IMG/VR virus record: IMGVR_UViG_3300017710_000017
Span: 1 to 36,340 of that record
Strand: one strand, 5' to 3'
Source: a virus
Length of the DNA: 36,340 nt
Positions 33,870-36,340 of the stretch are shown here, in pieces; position 1 is the stretch's first letter, and each line of letters starts with the position of its first letter. The position numbers were made by a program, and so were the translations under genes. A model generated the notes under the pieces. It was not told the DNA's origin. It searched no databases and saw only the letters and a list, made by a program, of their open reading frames with translations.

Positions 33870-33992
33870 TTATAATTTTTGTTGTAACTCCTTAATCTGT
33901 TTAATTATTGAAGGAGTTTGTTTGACTTTAGATTTTAAGTGCAGAATTGTGCTTATAATCACTTTTCTACGTTCTCTTTCGTTAATATTCAT
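33870..33992 (-). CDS. 40-residue basic helical peptide
   Basis: This short ORF (ATG 33990-33992, TAA 33870-33872) encodes a strongly basic helical peptide: MNINERERRKVIISTILHLK, then SKVKQTPSIIKQIKELQQKL. Its ATG overlaps the stop of the upstream gene (ATGA) and its stop is one base before the next ATG. Both junctions match the coupling used by the neighbours, which supports it as a real gene. Function unknown. Confidence 0.55.
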   Translation of the reverse strand: MNINERERRKVIISTILHLKSKVKQTPSIIKQIKELQQKL

Positions 33993-34372
33993 CTTTCCAA
34001 ATTATTTTCGTTAGCACATTCTATCCAATCTGCATTTGTGTAAGATGTATAAGGCTCTTCCTCGTATTCTGGAAAGCCAGAATTTAAATAGTATTCCCTC
34101 ACTTCCTCAGCACTTAATCCATTATCAGTCAATAAACCCATTTGTTCGTCTGCATATTGACATGCAAAATTATCAGCATTAGGTTTGTTAGTGGACACAC
34201 ACGCTCCGTAAAGCGACCACCATTCTAACGAGCCGTTACTTTTTTTAACAAATGCTTTTAGCTTAGCATTTTCTTTTTTAATTTTATCATTCTCACTAAT
34301 TAGTGCTTCGATTCTTGCATCTTTGAAATCTACAAGAGATACAAATTGTTGATTGGATAATTTATGATTCAT
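33989..34372 (-). CDS. Hypothetical protein with N-terminal coiled coil
   Basis: The protein has 127 residues. Residues 15-45 are a coiled coil (DARIEALISENDKIKKENAK), followed by a Trp/Cys/Tyr-rich acidic region (LEWWSLYGACVS, CQYADEQMG) and an acidic C-terminus (EYEEEPYTSYTNADWIECAN). No family is recognised. Its start overlaps the end of the preceding Api92-like gene by 11 bases. Confidence 0.65.
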   Translation of the reverse strand: MNHKLSNQQFVSLVDFKDARIEALISENDKIKKENAKLKAFVKKSNGSLEWWSLYGACVSTNKPNADNFACQYADEQMGLLTDNGLSAEEVREYYLNSGFPEYEEEPYTSYTNADWIECANENNLER

Positions 34373-35006
34373 TTTGTTGTTCTTTTAAGGTTTCAGCGTT
34401 CATATCAAGTATTAATTCTCTTAGTTCTTTAATGTCTGATTCAGAAGCGTAGGAATGATCCTTTGTTAATTGCTCTATGGTGCAATCTTCATCATCACAA
34501 CCCTCGTAGCCATAACGCACATCTTCAAACCAATATCTTCTATCGTCTATGTAACGCCATTCGTGATAGGTTACATCTATATTTTCAATTAGTATGCCTT
34601 TATCATTAAACGCTTGGCGACCAGCAAAGTCGCATCCTGGCTCTTCATATTCAATTTCTCCGCTTAAGCCGTAATGCTTACATATCTCTCCCACAAGTGG
34701 ACACATAGGCGACCAAGCAGAATCCCCTAATATTGTAATGATAGGGTGTTCTCCTTGTATATCGTCATCAATATTGAAATCAAACCACCTTGAGCCATAT
34801 ACATATCCACAATCATTGTCGTGCCTTTTGTTTAAAATTTCAATAGAATCTCCTATCTTACCCTTGTCGAGTATATAATCTCCCCATTCTGCTAAATAAT
34901 CTGTTTCTTCATAGGTTTTCATCCTATCAACTAATTTGTTAAGAGATTTACACCCCTTTTTTCCTTTTCCTGAGAATTGTATCCAATTCCAACAATGATT
35001 TGCCAT
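34362..35006 (-). CDS. Api92/YubB-like (DUF1281-type) ferredoxin-like-fold protein
   Basis: The protein has 214 residues. The start at 35006 is chosen because MANHCWNWIQFSG is the classical opening of this group, in which a short conserved N-terminus with MxNxC leads a ferredoxin-like fold. Later SAWSPMCPLVGEI and the EYEEPGCDFAGR motif (about residues 125-160) also match it. The C-terminus is acidic. Members occur widely on phages and plasmids with unknown function. The longer frame that begins at 35096 overlaps the preceding gene and is probably not used. Its leader is one copy of a 37-base repeat. Confidence 0.68.
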   Translation of the reverse strand: MANHCWNWIQFSGKGKKGCKSLNKLVDRMKTYEETDYLAEWGDYILDKGKIGDSIEILNKRHDNDCGYVYGSRWFDFNIDDDIQGEHPIITILGDSAWSPMCPLVGEICKHYGLSGEIEYEEPGCDFAGRQAFNDKGILIENIDVTYHEWRYIDDRRYWFEDVRYGYEGCDDEDCTIEQLTKDHSYASESDIKELRELILDMNAETLKEQQNES

Positions 35007-35040
35007 ATTATATAGTTTTAAAGTTTTTATTATTAAATTC
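35004..35040. repeat. Copy 1 of a 37-base direct repeat (gene end plus leader)
   Basis: This stretch matches 35224-35260 with one mismatch in 37 bases. On the - strand it encodes the last residues of the upstream gene (EFNNKNFKTI), its stop, and the leader and ATG of the next gene. See copy 2. Confidence 0.88.
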
Positions 35041-35226
35041 TTCGCAGAAATCCTCTGCTTCTTTTTCGGTTTTAAAATAAGACCAATCCGTCCCACATTC
35101 TAAAAATTCTCCACATTGACAATATACATCTAAACAAACTCCATAAGGTACATCCCCATAATGTTCATCGCCTACCATATCAAAATCAGAAACTCTTGTT
35201 GCTTTTAGTTGAAAATTGTTTTTCAT
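35008..35226 (-). CDS. Small Cys-containing hypothetical protein
   Basis: The protein has 72 residues. The start at 35226 is preferred because it lies just after the upstream stop with the same leader as the next gene; the longer frame to 35271 overlaps the upstream coding region. A CQCG and CGTDWSYF pair (about residues 36-49) could form a small zinc-binding knuckle, and FKTEKEAEDFCEEF follows. The last ten residues (EFNNKNFKTI) match the end of the neighbouring gene's protein. Function unknown. Confidence 0.65.
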   Translation of the reverse strand: MKNNFQLKATRVSDFDMVGDEHYGDVPYGVCLDVYCQCGEFLECGTDWSYFKTEKEAEDFCEEFNNKNFKTI

Positions 35227-35260
35227 ATTATATAGTTTTAAATTTTTTATTATTAAATTC
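35224..35260. repeat. Copy 2 of the 37-base direct repeat
   Basis: It differs from copy 1 by one base. On the - strand it contains the C-terminal codons of the 82-residue gene (EFNNKKFKTI), its stop, the TATATAATATG leader and the next start codon. The spacing between copies (220 bases) equals one gene. Confidence 0.88.
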
Positions 35261-35476
35261 GTAGTTGTCAATTAGATTTTCCAGCTGGGAATCGGTCAAA
35301 TCTCTGAACGGAAATATACCTTTATTAGGCTCAATGAACGTCCCACCACCATTGCCGTCATTCCAAATGACAACACTTTTGTAATTGGTTTTGCATTCAT
35401 AACCCAAACCCCTGCGAGTTTCAAAGTACCTTATGCTGGTAACTTTTAGTTTTTGATCTATTCTTTTTTCTTTCAT
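35228..35476 (-). CDS. Conserved hypothetical phage protein
   Basis: The protein has 82 residues. The central part (TSIRYFETRRGLGYECKT, then SVVIWNDGNGGGTFIEP) is a beta-rich pattern found in small proteins of unrelated phages whose function is not known. A short acidic helix (LTDSQLENLIDNYEF) and the ending EFNNKKFKTI follow. The ATG overlaps the upstream stop (ATGA), so it is cotranslated with the 92-residue gene. Confidence 0.68.
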   Translation of the reverse strand: MKEKRIDQKLKVTSIRYFETRRGLGYECKTNYKSVVIWNDGNGGGTFIEPNKGIFPFRDLTDSQLENLIDNYEFNNKKFKTI

Positions 35477-35751
35477 ATTAAATCTAGTTTTTTGATTAAT
35501 TCTTTTGATTTTACCTCTACCATTGCCTCTAAATGTCTTTTTTTCAACATACAGATTAACATTGTTTCAAATTTTTGAATACTTTGAGAATACACAGAGT
35601 CATTAAGTTTTAAATGTACATAATCACTTGCACCCCCATATTTGTCTAATAAATTAGTGTCAATGTCATTCATAAAATTTTCTACAATTTCTTTAATTTC
35701 TGTTTCAGCGTGTAGCTGGAGTCGTTTTTCAATTTTATTTAAGTTCATCAT
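35473..35751 (-). CDS. Helical hypothetical protein
   Basis: The protein has 92 residues, all predicted helix (LQLHAETEIKEIVENFMND, QKFETMLICMLKKRHLEAMV and a Lys-rich end). No motif is recognised. It starts one base after the stop of the 57-residue gene and its own stop overlaps the next ATG (ATGA). It may be a dimerising coiled-coil protein; no evidence for a specific role. Confidence 0.65.
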   Translation of the reverse strand: MMNLNKIEKRLQLHAETEIKEIVENFMNDIDTNLLDKYGGASDYVHLKLNDSVYSQSIQKFETMLICMLKKRHLEAMVEVKSKELIKKLDLI

Positions 35752-35752
35752 T

Positions 35753-35926
35753 TTAGTTATTATTTAAGTTTACACTTTCGGTAAAATCTTTTATGATTTC
35801 TGTTTTATTATTTTTAGTGTCAAGTATTTGTTGCACTAACCATTCTATCTCAGAAATTGGGTCATCACATTCGTTATAGACCCACTTCGCATAATCAACA
35901 ATTTGTTTCTCTGTTAAGTATTTCAT
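35753..35926 (-). CDS. 57-residue acidic hypothetical protein
   Basis: This ORF (ATG 35924-35926, TAA 35753-35755) fills the gap between two genes exactly, with a 2-base gap upstream and a 1-base gap downstream. It encodes a helical, acidic peptide (MKYLTEKQIVDYAKWVYNEC, then DDPISEIEWLVQQILDTKNN) with no recognised domain. Packing alone supports it strongly. Confidence 0.62.
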   Translation of the reverse strand: MKYLTEKQIVDYAKWVYNECDDPISEIEWLVQQILDTKNNKTEIIKDFTESVNLNNN

Positions 35927-35928
35927 AG

Positions 35929-36201
35929 TTATTTATTTAAGTTTTTTAGTTTTATTTTTTTGTTCTTTATTTGGTTTTTTCTCTCTTGTGTGTTCAAGCC
36001 TAAAAATTTTGTTAGATATTTGCTTTTCGTTCTTGTATAGTCGTGATAATATTCATCTAAAATAATATTACGCTTATTATCTACAAGAGCAATTATACTA
36101 TCGTAGGATTGAAAATAAACGCCTTTAGGGGTGTAAATTTTAAATTGATTTGCGACAGGGTTTCCACTTGCTGGACTTGTCATTTGTTTGATTTTATACA
36201 T
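35929..36201 (-). CDS. Conserved hypothetical phage protein (DUF8033-like)
   Basis: The protein has 90 residues. The motif string SGNPVANQFKIYTPKG, then YFQSYDSIIA and DYTRTKSKYLTKFLG (residues 12-68) matches a family of small phage proteins that I recall as DUF8033; the family name is from memory. The C-terminal 20 residues are Lys/Asn-rich. Function unknown. It is the first complete - strand gene in the window, and a weak promoter candidate lies upstream. Confidence 0.62.
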   Translation of the reverse strand: MYKIKQMTSPASGNPVANQFKIYTPKGVYFQSYDSIIALVDNKRNIILDEYYHDYTRTKSKYLTKFLGLNTQERKNQIKNKKIKLKNLNK

Positions 36202-36222
36202 AGTTTCTTAATTAATTTTTAA

Positions 36223-36253
36223 CGAATATACATAATATAAACAAATTATGCAA
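36223..36253 (-). promoter_or_regulatory. Weak promoter candidate upstream of the small-gene operon
   Basis: On the - strand TATATTCG (36223-36230) differs from TAnnTTTG at one position, and a TTG (36251-36253) lies 20 bases upstream, near the Bacteroidetes -33 spacing. It is 21 bases before the ATG at 36201. AT richness makes a chance match likely. Confidence 0.25.
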
Positions 36254-36265
36254 TTCTTATAAACT

Positions 36266-36340
36266 TTATTTTATTAATTCTTGAATGGAACAAATGTCTA
36301 TTGTTCCGTATTGCTTATGCACTTTATTAAGGTGCTTTCT
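36266..36340 (-). CDS. C-terminal end of a gene running off the right edge (partial)
   Basis: A - strand frame enters from the right edge and stops with TAA at 36266-36268, giving 24 residues: RKHLNKVHKQYGTIDICSIQ and a short end. The peptide is helical and basic. Its start is outside the window, and too little is present to classify it. It is consistent with the small-gene operon continuing to the right. Confidence 0.5.
   Translation of the reverse strand, partial: RKHLNKVHKQYGTIDICSIQELIK

Noticed and set aside
35008-35271. Longer frames of the 72- and 214-residue genes (starts at 35271 and 35096)
   Set aside because: The longer starts overlap upstream coding regions, while ATG codons just after the upstream stop, with the shared leader, give the expected protein starts.
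1-36340. CRISPR arrays, tRNA genes, insertion sequences, integrase
   Set aside because: No regularly spaced repeats, cloverleaf-like sequence, transposase or recombinase motif was found on reading both strands.

Overview
The window looks like a large part of a short-tailed, apparently lytic dsDNA phage that infects a Bacteroidetes host, most likely a flavobacterium. Three things point to the host. The sequence is AT-rich. Gene starts are preceded by A/T-rich leaders rather than Shine-Dalgarno motifs. Four boxes of the Bacteroidetes -7 type (TAnnTTTG) stand before + strand genes. The podovirus assignment rests on gene content and order: scaffold-like protein, major capsid protein, two connector/ring-like proteins, a very large tail stabilization (muzzle-like) protein and several internal virion proteins, with no tape measure, sheath or tail tube. 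This order resembles crAss-like phages and their smaller marine relatives. No terminase, portal, DNA polymerase, integrase, tRNA or recognisable lysis gene is seen, so the genome continues beyond both ends.

The left arm (1-24251, + strand) is the virion module. It holds the tail end of an unknown basic protein, a scaffold-like protein and the capsid protein, then a hypothetical protein. Next come two paralogous small proteins, of which the second carries an inserted beta-rich domain. Two connector-like proteins, the 1604-residue tail protein, an adhesin-like protein and a conserved tail protein follow. The arm ends with a GNAT-fold protein, an Ala-rich internal protein, a 753-residue protein with an EF-hand-like loop, a 2441-residue internal virion protein and a small unknown protein. 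Three hairpin terminators (2932, 3773, 4697) and four -7 boxes (234, 3802, 4733, 13366) split the arm into transcription units. Two of the boxes directly abut the T-run of a terminator.

The right arm (24243-36340, - strand, read right to left) carries replication, recombination and early genes. About a dozen small, tightly overlapping genes come first (36340-33333). Then follow a 35-residue membrane peptide, a DUF3310-type protein, a stand-alone DnaA domain IV protein, a Sak/DUF1071-type annealing protein, a RecB-like exonuclease and a small protein with an SSB-like acidic tip. A terminator and a 230-base AT-rich region with palindromes separate this block from the second one. The second block encodes a primase (AEP-like)-SF3 helicase fusion, an SF2/SNF2-like helicase, two small PD-(D/E)XK nucleases, an HTH protein and a calcineurin-like phosphoesterase. 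The two arms converge and overlap by 9 bases near 24247.

The most notable pattern is a roughly 70-100 residue beta-rich module with a VGD/VGQ core, present as an apparent insertion in four different virion proteins (capsid, small decoration-like protein, connector, tail protein). A second Cys-containing short module occurs three times across two adjacent tail proteins. All functional calls come from reading motifs in the translated sequence; no database search was run.
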